From Phytoactinopolyspora limicola (GTDB taxonomy: Bacteria > Actinomycetota > Actinomycetes > Jiangellales > Jiangellaceae), in assembly GCF_011320225.1 (NCBI RefSeq), contig NZ_JAAOEN010000004.1, positions 428,973 through 492,972 on the forward strand: 64,000 nucleotides of DNA. The letters run 5' to 3'. Positions 9,000 through 17,300 of the stretch are shown here, one piece after another. Both the position numbers and the translations under genes were made by a program. Numbering within the stretch: the first letter of the stretch is position 1; the number at the start of each line of letters is the position of its first letter. The notes beneath the pieces were generated by a model. That model was not told the origin of the DNA, searched no databases, and worked only from the letters and a program-made list of their open reading frames with translations.

Positions 9000-10649
9000 A
9001 TGAAAGTCGCGGAGGCCGTCGGGCAGGTGTTGGCCAGGCTGGGCGTCACCCATACGTTCGGTGTGGTCGGCAGCGGCAACTTCCACATCACCAACGCCCT
9101 GACGACGGGCGGTTCGCGCTTCGTCGCCGCTCGCCACGAAGGCGGCGCCGCCACGATGGCCGACGCCTACTCCCGGATGAGCGGGCAAGTGTCGGCGCTG
9201 ACCCTGCACCAAGGGTGCGGGCTGACCAACGCGATGACGGGTATCGCCGAAGCCGCCAAAAGCCGCACACCCATGCTGGTGCTCGCCGCCGAAACCACCA
9301 CGCCGTCGTCGAACTTCTACGTCGACCAGCCGACCCTGGCCCGGTCGGTGGGCGCCGAGAGCATCCGGATCGAATCGGCCGACACCGCCGTCGACGACAC
9401 CCTGCGGGCCTTCGGCATCGCCCGCGACCAGCGTCGTACCGTCGTCGTCAACCTCCCCCTGGACGTACAGGCGAGCCCGGCGCCGGAGCCGCTGCCCACC
9501 CCGTCATTAGTGCCCTCGCCACCTCCCCCGCCCCCGTCGGCCGGAGACGTCGCCGCACTCGCCGCGGCGTTGGCCGCCGCCCGTCGGCCCGTGATCATCG
9601 CCGGCCGAGGTGCCCGGCACGCCCGCACCGAACTGACCGATCTGGCCGCCGCGAGCGGCGCGCTAGTAGCGACGTCCGCGGTGGCCAGAGGGCTCTTCCA
9701 TGGCAACCCGTGGTCCCTGGACGTATCCGGAGGTTTCGCGTCGCCGCTGGCCGTCGAGCTGATCACCGACGCGGACCTGATCGTCGGGTTCGGCTGCGCC
9801 CTGAACATGTGGACCATGCGGCACGGCCACCTGATCGGACCTTCCGCGCGGGTGGTTCAGGTCGACGTCGAGGCCGCGGCGCTCGGCCGCAACCGCCCGG
9901 TGGATCTCGGCATCGTCGGAGACAGCGCGGCGGTCGCCGCGGCGGTCACCCATCAGGTGCTCGGCCAGCCCGGAGCCGACGCCGGATACCGCGACACCGC
10001 GCTACGCCGGCGGATCGGCCGCGAGCTGCGCTGGCGCGACGTACCCTACGACGACTGGGGCACCGGCACCGGCGACGACGCCCGGATCGACCCACGGACG
10101 TTGAGCATCGGCCTCGACGACGTACTGCCCACCGACCGGGTAGTCGCCGTCGACTCCGGCAACTTCATGGGCTACCCGAGTATGTATTTGGCAGTGCCCG
10201 ACGAGTTCGGATTCTGCTTCACCCAGGCATTCCAATCGATCGGGTTGGGGCTGGCCACAGCCATTGGCGCAGCGCTGGCACAACCGGACCGGCTCCCCGT
10301 TGCGGCATTGGGCGACGGCGGAGCGCTGATGGGCGCCGCGGAACTCGACACCGTCCGCCGGCTCGGTTTACCCATGGTGGTCGTGGTGTACAACGACGAC
10401 GCATACGGCGCCGAGGTGCATCACTTCAACGACGGTGCACCCCTGGACACCGTGACGTTCCCGGACACCGACATCGCCGCCGTGGGCGCCGGATACGGCT
10501 TCGACTCGGTGACCGTGCGGACGCCGACCGACCTGGAGACGGTGCGCCGGTGGGTGGGCGGACCTCGGGACCGGCCGTTGCTGGTGGATGCGAAAGTGGC
10601 GTCGCCACGCGGTTCGTGGTGGTTGGAGGAAGCCTTCCGCGGCCACTAA
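9000..10649 (+). CDS. Thiamine-diphosphate-dependent enzyme, acetolactate-synthase-like
   Basis: TPP enzyme of 549 aa with the three-domain layout: N-terminal PYR domain with the catalytic glutamate E47 in ARHEGGAA, a central domain after a proline-rich linker (about residues 160-180), and a C-terminal PP domain with the ThDP motif from GDGGALMG to VVVYND. ATG 9000 follows GGAGG. The family includes acetolactate synthase, benzoylformate decarboxylase, sulfoacetaldehyde acetyltransferase and cyclohexane-1,2-dione hydrolase. Given the dearomatising gene cluster upstream, C-C cleavage of a cyclic oxo-intermediate is an attractive but unproven role. Confidence 0.75.
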   Translation: MKVAEAVGQVLARLGVTHTFGVVGSGNFHITNALTTGGSRFVAARHEGGAATMADAYSRMSGQVSALTLHQGCGLTNAMTGIAEAAKSRTPMLVLAAETTTPSSNFYVDQPTLARSVGAESIRIESADTAVDDTLRAFGIARDQRRTVVVNLPLDVQASPAPEPLPTPSLVPSPPPPPPSAGDVAALAAALAAARRPVIIAGRGARHARTELTDLAAASGALVATSAVARGLFHGNPWSLDVSGGFASPLAVELITDADLIVGFGCALNMWTMRHGHLIGPSARVVQVDVEAAALGRNRPVDLGIVGDSAAVAAAVTHQVLGQPGADAGYRDTALRRRIGRELRWRDVPYDDWGTGTGDDARIDPRTLSIGLDDVLPTDRVVAVDSGNFMGYPSMYLAVPDEFGFCFTQAFQSIGLGLATAIGAALAQPDRLPVAALGDGGALMGAAELDTVRRLGLPMVVVVYNDDAYGAEVHHFNDGAPLDTVTFPDTDIAAVGAGYGFDSVTVRTPTDLETVRRWVGGPRDRPLLVDAKVASPRGSWWLEEAFRGH

Positions 10650-10673
10650 CGCGTGCCTGACTCCCCCGCTTTT

Positions 10674-10806
10674 TGCGAGTTGTCAGGCCGGACAAGTCGC
10701 TGAGCTGCTAGTTCGTCGCCACTCACCCTGACAGGTGATGCACGGTTTCGAGTTGTCAGGGTAGGTGGCGACGCCGCCGCTGGCCAGACACGTGTCCGGC
10801 CTGACA
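10674..10806. repeat. Family D repeat, copy 1 (nested hairpins)
   Basis: GTTGTCAGGCCGGACAA at about 10679 is mirrored by TGTCCGGCCTGAC at about 10793. Inside, GTCGCCACTCACCCTGACAG pairs with the later TTGTCAGGGTAGGTGGCGAC. The element fills the gap between two convergent genes (stops at 10649 and 10813) and may act as a bidirectional terminator. A related element lies at 19382-19470. Confidence 0.75.
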
Positions 10807-10812
10807 CCTGCG

Positions 10813-11427
10813 CTACTGTTCGAGCTGGAACGAGCCGTACGCGATGTCTCCGCTCCGCACATAGGTGCTGATAGTCACGCCGGTGGTAGACGTCGTCGTT
10901 TCGGTGAGCTTCAACGCCGCCGGTACCGTACCGGAGCCGAACAGCCGCTTACCGGTGCCGAGCAGCAGCGGAAACGTCCACACGTAGTACTCGTCGATCA
11001 GATCGTGCTCAATCAGCGTCTGTAGTAGCTCCCCGCTGCCATTGACCATAATGCGGCCATCCAGTTCGGCTTTGAGCCTGGCCACCGTCTGTGCCGCCTC
11101 TCCCTTGAGCACCGTGGTGTTCTTCCATTCAGCGGTGTCCATGGTCCGTGACGTCACATACTTGGGGATGCTGTTCAACCGGTCCGATATCGGATCGCCG
11201 GACACATTGGGCCAATGAGCTGCCCAGATGTCGTATGTCTTCCGGCCCAGCAGGATGGCGTCGCCTTTCGCCGACTGTTCAACGATGGCGCCGCTCATCG
11301 CGTCGTCCCAATAGGTCACGTTCCAGCCGCCGTGCTCGAACCCGCCGTCGCGGTCTTCGTCCGGCCCGCCAGGTCCCTGCATCACTCCGTCGAGTGTCAC
11401 GAATGCGCCCACCACTAGTTGCGCCAT
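10813..11427 (-). CDS. Dihydrofolate-reductase-like (RibD C-terminal) family protein
   Basis: Protein of 204 aa beginning MAQLVVGAFVTLDGVMQ, typical of the RibD C-terminal/DHFR-fold proteins common in actinobacteria. LLGRKTYDIWAAHWP and the later IMVNGSGELLQTL fit the nucleotide-binding fold. ATG 11427 has GGAGG upstream. Members use NADPH to reduce small pterin or pyrimidine-like substrates, but most remain uncharacterised, and a role in the neighbouring pathway is not implied. Confidence 0.8.
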   Translation of the reverse strand: MAQLVVGAFVTLDGVMQGPGGPDEDRDGGFEHGGWNVTYWDDAMSGAIVEQSAKGDAILLGRKTYDIWAAHWPNVSGDPISDRLNSIPKYVTSRTMDTAEWKNTTVLKGEAAQTVARLKAELDGRIMVNGSGELLQTLIEHDLIDEYYVWTFPLLLGTGKRLFGSGTVPAALKLTETTTSTTGVTISTYVRSGDIAYGSFQLEQ

Positions 11428-11761
11428 GGTGTCCTCCAGATCGATTGATGATTGGGCAGCCCTGCGGCGTAGCGATCGAGGCGCCGACGCCCGTGCCGCC
11501 AAGGGCTCTACCACCGTTTCACCGACAGTTTATTTTGTCAAGACGACTATAGTTGTCGGTTGTGCGCCGCAGAGGCAGTCGTCGTGTGCGAAACCCGCCG
11601 GACCTACCTACCCGGTCGACGTCAGCACTTGCTCCGTCAGCGCTTGCTCCGTCAGCGCTTGCTCCGTCAGCCCCCGCTCCGCCGGCGATGAGGCCGGACA
11701 ACCGGCGCGGATCAGATGCACCAGTACACGGTGCACACGTGTGTAGCGCTCCTGATGGCGC
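11428..11761. other. Intergenic stretch with a 15-bp tandem repeat
   Basis: No credible gene. At 11619-11680 a 15-bp unit CTTGCTCCGTCAGCG is repeated about four times with decay in the last copy. A short match to family A, GATCAGATGCAC, occurs near 11709. The AT-richer segment 11525-11560 upstream of the DHFR-like gene contains TTGACA on the minus strand and may hold its promoter. Confidence 0.5.
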
Positions 11762-11829
11762 ACTTCGCTACCGCCAGGTGGCGTTAAGACCCGGATTCGG
11801 GCTTTAACGCCACCTGGCGGTAGCGAAGT
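11762..11829. repeat. Family B hairpin, copy 1
   Basis: Perfect 26-bp arms at 11762-11787 and 11804-11829, beginning ACTTCGCTACCGCCAG, with a 16-nt loop. Near-identical hairpins lie at 49819-49888 and 57854-57925. Confidence 0.9.
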
Positions 11830-11880
11830 CCGGGGGCACGCCGCCCGGTGCTCACCGCAAACATGTCGCCGTCCGGGCCA

Positions 11881-11995
11881 CAGCAAGGAGGCTTACTGCG
11901 GCAGCCGCCCCGGACACAAGGAAGCTCAATGTCGCCAGGGCAACCACAAGGAGGCTTACTGCACACGGCCGCGCGCCATAAGGAAGCTTGTTGCG
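11881..11995. repeat. Family C array, copy 2 (AAGGAGG orientation)
   Basis: Four units, AAGGAGGCTTACTG or AAGGAAGCTTGTTG, at about 11884, 11916, 11948 and 11979. They are separated by about 15 GC-rich bases, including TGTCGCCAGGGCAAC, which matches the other arrays. Confidence 0.8.
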
Positions 11996-12237
11996 CCAGC
12001 CGAAGATGGCTTTCACCGCAACCTACGCCGAGACCCCACAGACAACGACGGGCCGCCCCGAACACGATGGGCGGGACAGGCACGACGGACGCCGCGCTGA
12101 ACGCGGTCGAATGGGATCTAGAAACACCAGACCTCAGACCGGCTGCCACACACCACCGCGATGACCAGTCGTCTCCGTACTGGCAGTGATGCTCGACCAC
12201 CGATGGTGAACAGACACGGCGCGGTGAACGCCCCTCA

Positions 12238-12410
12238 CGATCAGATGCATGCCTCGCTACCGCACACGTTTGTTGTGCATCTGATCGTTGCCCGTCCGGA
12301 TCGTGGACGCGATCAGATGCACCACACCGCGCCGCCACCGCCGTTGGCACACCTGATCGCCCCCACGAAAACGATCAGGTGACCAAACGGAGATCAGGTG
12401 CACAACGGGG
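12238..12410 (-). repeat. Family A 3'-flank element, copy 1
   Basis: Contains GATCAGATGCA/TGCATCTGATC hairpins and ends GGAGATCAGGTGCACAACGGGG five bases from the livF stop codon. It shares order and spacing with the copies at 24845, 25526, 49296, 57382 and 58148. Orientation is given relative to the gene it follows. Confidence 0.85.
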
Positions 12411-12414
12411 GTGG

Positions 12415-13221
12415 CTACTTGGCGCCGCCGAGGTAGAGGCGGGCGACGTCGTCGTTGTGCAACAGGTCGGGCCCTGGGCCCTCGAAACGGTTCTGCCCCA
12501 TGTCCAGCACGTAGGCATAATCGCTACTGGCCAGCGCCCGACGCGCGTTCTGTTCCACCATCAATACCGCGATCCCCGAGTCGGCGATCCGCCGGATCTC
12601 CCCGAACACCATACGTACGCTGTTCGGGTCGAGCCCGGCTGACGGTTCATCGAGCAGCAACACCCGTGGATCACCCATCAACGCCCGGGCCAGGGCGACC
12701 ACCTGGCGTTGGCCGCCAGACATCGTGCCGGCTTTCTGGCTTCGGCGCTCGGCCAGCAAGGGCAGCAGGTCGTAGATCCACGCCGCTCGCGTCGCCCGTT
12801 CTCGCGGCGACAGGTAACACCCCATCCGCAGGTTCTCCTCGGTGGTCAGCGACGGGAACACGTTGGCGACCTGCGGCACATAGCCGATTCCGGCGGCCAC
12901 CAGGTGATGCGTCGGCACCCGGGTCACGTCCCGGCCGTCCAGCAGCACGGTCCCGGCCCGCACGTCGACCAACCCGAATACCGCTTTGACCAGCGTCGAC
13001 TTACCGGCACCGTTGGGCCCGATGATGGACACCAGCTGCCCTGCGGCTACCCGCACATCACACTCGCGCACGACGTCGATCTCTTTGACGTAGCCGGCCC
13101 GCAGCCCAGCCACCTCGAACAGGCCACCCGTTTCGCCGTCCGCCGGTCCAACTCCCGCCGCCGGTCCAACTCCCGCCGCCCGCTCGGCTCCTGCCGCTGC
13201 ATCGACCTTCGGCTGCTCCAT
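12415..13221 (-). CDS. livF: Branched-chain/aromatic acid ABC transporter ATPase LivF-type
   Basis: Cytoplasmic ATP-binding subunit of 268 aa. Walker A GPNGAGKST, signature SGGQRQ and Walker B LLLDEPSAG are intact, and the C-terminal end resembles LivF (VMVEQNARRAL). About 35 N-terminal residues are an Ala/Gly/Pro-rich extension with a PAAGVG repeat not needed for function. ATG 13221 overlaps the livG stop by one base. It is last in livH-livM-livG-livF. Such importers carry branched-chain amino acids or, in catabolic clusters, aromatic acids; the latter is inferred here. Confidence 0.9.
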   Translation of the reverse strand: MEQPKVDAAAGAERAAGVGPAAGVGPADGETGGLFEVAGLRAGYVKEIDVVRECDVRVAAGQLVSIIGPNGAGKSTLVKAVFGLVDVRAGTVLLDGRDVTRVPTHHLVAAGIGYVPQVANVFPSLTTEENLRMGCYLSPRERATRAAWIYDLLPLLAERRSQKAGTMSGGQRQVVALARALMGDPRVLLLDEPSAGLDPNSVRMVFGEIRRIADSGIAVLMVEQNARRALASSDYAYVLDMGQNRFEGPGPDLLHNDDVARLYLGGAK

Positions 13222-14048
13222 CAGTCGTCCTCCGCGCCCAGGTACGCCTCGATGACCACCGGGTCGGCTTGGACCTCGGCCGGTGTCCCGCGGGCGATGG
13301 TGCGCCCGTTGGCCATCACGGTCACCGCGTCGCACACTCGCATCACCGCGTCCATGTCGTGCTCCACCAGCACGAACCCCATTCCTTCGTCGCGCAACGC
13401 CTGCACGTGGTCGAGCAGTTGCACGCCGAGCGTCGGGTTGACGCCGGCCAGTGGTTCGTCGAGGAGGAGCATCCGGGGCCGCAGCATCAGCGCGCGAGCC
13501 ATCTCCAGTAGTTTGCGCTGGCCGCCGGACAACTCGCCGGCGTAGCTGTCGCGGAGCCGGGTCAGGCCGAACCGTTCCAGCAGTTCGTCGGCCCGGGTGG
13601 TGTTGGCGCGTTCCTGCGCCCGCACGCGCCACGGCGCCAGCATCGCGCCGAACATGATCTCGCCCACCTGTCTCGGGGCGGCTACCCTCATGTTGTCCAG
13701 CACTGTCATTCGGGCCAGGGCCTTGGTGAGCTGGAAGGTACGCGCTACCCCGTGCCGGCACATGACGTGTGGTGGCTTTCCGGTGCGGTCCACTCCGTTC
13801 ACCCGGACGACGCCGGATCGGGGTCGGTAGAAGCCGCTGATGACGTTGAACAGGGACGTCTTCCCGGCGCCGTTGGGTCCGATGAGTGCGGTGATCCGGC
13901 CGAGTGGGGCGTCGAACGACGCACCGTCGACGGCGCGTAGCCCGCCGAAGGTCATGACGACGTCATCCGCGGTGAGGAAGGCTTCGGCCTCGGCGGCCGC
14001 CGTCGCACCCGCGTCCGGGTCCGTAGCGAGCTCAGTGTCGGCTTTCAC
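13221..14048 (-). CDS. livG: ABC transporter ATPase LivG-type
   Basis: Second ATP-binding subunit, 275 aa. It has Walker A GPNGAGKTS, signature SGGQRK, Walker B LLLDEPLAG and the H-loop segment LVEHDMD. The LivG-specific insertion between Walker A and the signature is present (PPHVMCRHGVARTFQ). The GTG start at 14048 lies inside the 3' end of livM, overlapping 17 bases, so translation is coupled. It pairs with LivF as the ATPase heterodimer. Confidence 0.9.
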   Translation of the reverse strand: MKADTELATDPDAGATAAAEAEAFLTADDVVMTFGGLRAVDGASFDAPLGRITALIGPNGAGKTSLFNVISGFYRPRSGVVRVNGVDRTGKPPHVMCRHGVARTFQLTKALARMTVLDNMRVAAPRQVGEIMFGAMLAPWRVRAQERANTTRADELLERFGLTRLRDSYAGELSGGQRKLLEMARALMLRPRMLLLDEPLAGVNPTLGVQLLDHVQALRDEGMGFVLVEHDMDAVMRVCDAVTVMANGRTIARGTPAEVQADPVVIEAYLGAEDD

Positions 14049-14958
14049 GCAGCAGCTCCTTCCGGTTGCCGAGTAGTCCTTGGGGCCGGAGCAGGACCAT
14101 CACCATGATCAGTAATCCGACGAGGATCAGCCGCAGGTAGGCGGCATCTTGGCTGGACATCCACTCGCTGGGAATAAACGTCGTCGCGTTGAACAGCGCC
14201 CAGAACAGCACCGATCCGACCACGGGGCCGAGCAGGCTGCCTCCTCCCCCGATGAGGATGATCACCCACGCGTAGATCGAGATCATCGGGAGGAACGCTT
14301 CCGGGGTGATGCTGCTCAGGTTCAGCGCGAAGAACACGCCGGCCAGGCCGGCGAGGGCGGCACCGAAGGCGAACGACTGCATCTTGTAGGCGACGACGTT
14401 CTTCCCGAGGGCCCGCATGGCGTCTTCGTCTTCCCGGATGCCTTTGAGCACCCGGCCCCAGGGGCTGCGGATCATGACGGTGACGACGAGCAGCACCAGC
14501 AGCACGACGATCCACACCGCGGCCATCAGGAATTCCAGGCCGGTCATCCACTGGAGGCCGAGGGTTTCACGTAGGCCGAAGAAGTCGTGGGAGTAGCCGC
14601 GGATGCCGGACGGGCCGCCGGTGAGGTCGACGACGCCCGGGCTGGAGTGCAAGACGATCCGGCAGATCTCGCCGACGGCGAGGGTGGTGATGGCCAGGTA
14701 GTCCGAGCGCAGCCGGATGGCTGGCAGGGCGACAAGGACACCGAGCACGGCGGCAGCCAGCATGGCCGCGGCCATCGCCGCCCACAGTGGCCAGTCGAAG
14801 ACGGAGACCAGGACCGCCATGGTGTAGGCGCCGACGGCGAAGAACGCGACCACCCCGAAGTTGAGCAGTCCGGTGTATCCCCAGTGGAGGTTGAGGCCCT
14901 GCGCGAGGAGCGCGAAGATCCCCGCCGAGACGAGGACGCTGATGATGTATCCGGTCAT
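14032..14958 (-). CDS. livM: ABC transporter permease LivM-type
   Basis: Inner-membrane permease of 308 aa starting MTGYIISVLVSAGIFALLAQ. It has about nine hydrophobic segments and the family EAA-like loop region SPWGRVLKGIREDEDAMRAL. The NFGVVAFFAVGAYT segment is characteristic of LivM. The start overlaps the livH stop by four bases (14955-14958). Confidence 0.9.
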   Translation of the reverse strand: MTGYIISVLVSAGIFALLAQGLNLHWGYTGLLNFGVVAFFAVGAYTMAVLVSVFDWPLWAAMAAAMLAAAVLGVLVALPAIRLRSDYLAITTLAVGEICRIVLHSSPGVVDLTGGPSGIRGYSHDFFGLRETLGLQWMTGLEFLMAAVWIVVLLVLLVVTVMIRSPWGRVLKGIREDEDAMRALGKNVVAYKMQSFAFGAALAGLAGVFFALNLSSITPEAFLPMISIYAWVIILIGGGGSLLGPVVGSVLFWALFNATTFIPSEWMSSQDAAYLRLILVGLLIMVMVLLRPQGLLGNRKELLRESRH

Positions 14959-15842
14959 ACGTATCGCCTCGCTCCGAACAGGCCCTGCGGGCGGATGACG
15001 AGGGCGACGACGAGGAACAGGAACACGAATGCCTGTTTCATCTCCGGCGGTAGCCCGAGCGCGGAATGGGTGACCAGTTCCTGGCCGACGCCGATGACGA
15101 GGCTGCCCACGGCGGCGCCGGCGGCGGTGCCGATGCCGCCGAGGACCACCGCGGCGAACACCAGCAGGATGATGTTCCAGCCCATGTTCGGGAAGATCCG
15201 GCCGCCGATGCCGAGCAGCACCCCGCCTACTCCCGTGAGTACACCTACGATCACCCAGGTGATGGCGCTGGTGCGGGCTACGTCGACGCCGCTGGCCCGG
15301 GCCAGGTCCATGTTGTCCGCCATGGCCCGCATCGCGGTGCCGATCCGGGTCCATTTCAGCAGAGCAGCCAGTCCGATCATGCACACTGCCCCACCGGCGA
15401 CGACGGTCAGTCCTTCGCGGGTCATGTAGACCGGGCCGATGGCCAGCTCCCGGGTGGGTGGCGCGTATTGGTGTGTCTCCTCGCCGAAAATCAGGAAGAG
15501 CACATGTCGAACGACGTAGGCGAGGCCGACGGACAGCAGCAGGAGGCTGAAGTTGCTGCCGCCCCGGGCACGCATCCGCCGCCAGAGTGACAGCTCGAGT
15601 CCGAGCGCGATCAACGCCGACGCGACGGCCGCGACGATCAGGGCGATGACTAGCGGTAGGCCGGCATTGACGCAGACGAGCGCGGCGAACGCCGCGACGG
15701 TCAACAGATCTCCGTGGGCGACGTTGATCATACGTAGCACGCTCATGATCAGCGACAGGCCCACTGCCGCGACCGCGAGGGCAGCCGCCACGACGACGCC
15801 GTCGGCCACCAGTTGTAGGGCTTCGTCCACTGGCGCCTCCAT
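14955..15842 (-). CDS. livH: ABC transporter permease LivH-type
   Basis: First gene of the permease/ATPase operon, 295 aa. The signature GLSLIMSVLRMINVAHGDLL is the LivH N-terminal motif, and RIGTAMRAMADNMDLA is the cytoplasmic coupling loop. ATG 15842 gives the usual length; an in-frame ATG at 15869 would add nine residues and neither has a strong ribosome site. The gene diverges from livK, and the shared gap carries a palindromic operator candidate. Confidence 0.88.
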   Translation of the reverse strand: MEAPVDEALQLVADGVVVAAALAVAAVGLSLIMSVLRMINVAHGDLLTVAAFAALVCVNAGLPLVIALIVAAVASALIALGLELSLWRRMRARGGSNFSLLLLSVGLAYVVRHVLFLIFGEETHQYAPPTRELAIGPVYMTREGLTVVAGGAVCMIGLAALLKWTRIGTAMRAMADNMDLARASGVDVARTSAITWVIVGVLTGVGGVLLGIGGRIFPNMGWNIILLVFAAVVLGGIGTAAGAAVGSLVIGVGQELVTHSALGLPPEMKQAFVFLFLVVALVIRPQGLFGARRYV

Positions 15843-15875
15843 TCGGTCTGATGCGACGACACGGTACATCGTTTG

Positions 15876-15906
15876 CTCTTGACGGTCGTCAAGAGTACGC
15901 GATAAT
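15876..15906 (+). promoter_or_regulatory. livK promoter overlapped by a palindromic operator
   Basis: TTGACG (15879-15884), a 16-bp spacer and GATAAT (15901-15906) form a good sigma-70-type promoter pointing at livK. The perfect palindrome CTCTTGACG-GT-CGTCAAGAG (15876-15895) covers the -35 box, suiting a dimeric repressor that could control both divergent units. Half of it, CTCTTGACNGTCGTCA, recurs at 123-138. Confidence 0.65.
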
Positions 15907-15983
15907 TGTTCATCTACATAGAATTTGAACGACGATAATTCATTCCGACCGAACGCCAGCCCGGATTCTGCCAGGGAGTGGAC

Positions 15984-17300
15984 ATGAAAAAAACATGTAC
16001 GGCGAAAGGGAACCGCGGCCGCCGAAACGGGCTCGCCCGCGCGATACTGCTGGCGGCTGCCGCCGGGCTGGTCGTGACCGCATGCGGGGCTGACGACGGG
16101 TCCGGCAACACCACGGGCACCACTGACGACGCCGCAGGCGACGGCGCGGTCACCGACGGAGCCGGCGGCGAAGGCGGATCCGCGCTGGCCATCGGCGGCG
16201 TGCTGCCGTTGAGCGGCGAGTCCGCGGAGTTCGGCGGCTCGATGGCCCGCGGTATGGAACTCGCCGCCGAGCAGATCAACACCTGTGGTGTGCTCGACGT
16301 GAGCCTGCACATCGAGGACGACGGCACCGACGAGCAGACCGCCATCGGCGCCATCCAGAAACTGGTCAATGTCGACGACGTGCCGGCGATCGTCGGCTCG
16401 GTGGCCAGCCGGATCACGCTGGCCATCGCCGACACCGCGATCCAGAACCAGCGGGTATTGGTGGCTCCCGGCTCGTCCAGTCCGGTGATCACCGACTACG
16501 ACGACGATGGCTACCTGTTCCGGACGCTGCCCTCGGACCTGGACCAAGCGCCGGCCATCGCCGAGGTGGCCGTCGCCCGGGAGTTCCGGCAGGTCAACGT
16601 CGTAGCGTTGAACGACGATTACGGCAAAGGGCTTAGCCAGGCGTTCAGCGACAGCTTCGAGGCGTCCGGCGGCAGCGTCGGCACCGTCCGCCTGATCGAC
16701 CCCAAGGGTGTCGACTTCGCCGCGGACGTACGCGCCGCACTCCGTGACGATCCGGACGCCTTGCTGCTGGCCGTGTTCCCGGAGACCGGGAGCGCGGTGT
16801 TGCGGGCGCTGGCCCAGCAGGGCGCCATCGGCGAGACCCCGCTGCTGATGATGAACGGCCTCGCCGTGGCCGGCTTCCCCGAGCAGGCAGGGGTCGATCT
16901 CGACGGCGAGGTGGGAGTCCGTCCCACCAGCGGCGGTCCGGGTGACGACTACTTCACCGAACAGTTCCAGGAGAAGTTCGACACCGCTCCCGGCTACGCG
17001 ACGTCCAACGCCTACGACGCCACCATGCTGATCGCGTTGGCTGCCGCGGCCGGAGAACCCACCGGCCCGGCCATCCGCGACCATCTCCGCGACGTCTCCG
17101 CCGGGGGCACCCAGTACACCCCCGATCAGATCTGTGCCGCTCTGGAGGCCGCGGCCGCAGGTGAGGACGTCGACTACACCGGCGCCAGCAGCAACGCCGA
17201 ACTCGACGAGAACGGCGATCTGGCCACGCCGGTGTTCGACGAATGGACGTTCGAGGACGGCACTCCGGTCCGCCTCCGGGTACTGGAGCTGGGTACGTGA
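15984..17300 (+). CDS. livK: ABC transporter substrate-binding lipoprotein, LivK-type
   Basis: Type I periplasmic-binding-fold lipoprotein of 438 aa. A basic N-terminus, hydrophobic core and lipobox VVTAC (cysteine near residue 34) direct lipid anchoring outside the cell. The mature part begins with a Gly/Asp-rich linker, then IGGVLPLSGESAEFGGSMARG, typical of Leu/Ile/Val-binding proteins. ATG 15984 lies five bases after AGGGAG; a GTG at 15978 is less likely. The stop overlaps the next start (GTGA). It probably captures the substrate for LivFGMH encoded divergently. Confidence 0.9.
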   Translation: MKKTCTAKGNRGRRNGLARAILLAAAAGLVVTACGADDGSGNTTGTTDDAAGDGAVTDGAGGEGGSALAIGGVLPLSGESAEFGGSMARGMELAAEQINTCGVLDVSLHIEDDGTDEQTAIGAIQKLVNVDDVPAIVGSVASRITLAIADTAIQNQRVLVAPGSSSPVITDYDDDGYLFRTLPSDLDQAPAIAEVAVAREFRQVNVVALNDDYGKGLSQAFSDSFEASGGSVGTVRLIDPKGVDFAADVRAALRDDPDALLLAVFPETGSAVLRALAQQGAIGETPLLMMNGLAVAGFPEQAGVDLDGEVGVRPTSGGPGDDYFTEQFQEKFDTAPGYATSNAYDATMLIALAAAAGEPTGPAIRDHLRDVSAGGTQYTPDQICAALEAAAAGEDVDYTGASSNAELDENGDLATPVFDEWTFEDGTPVRLRVLELGT

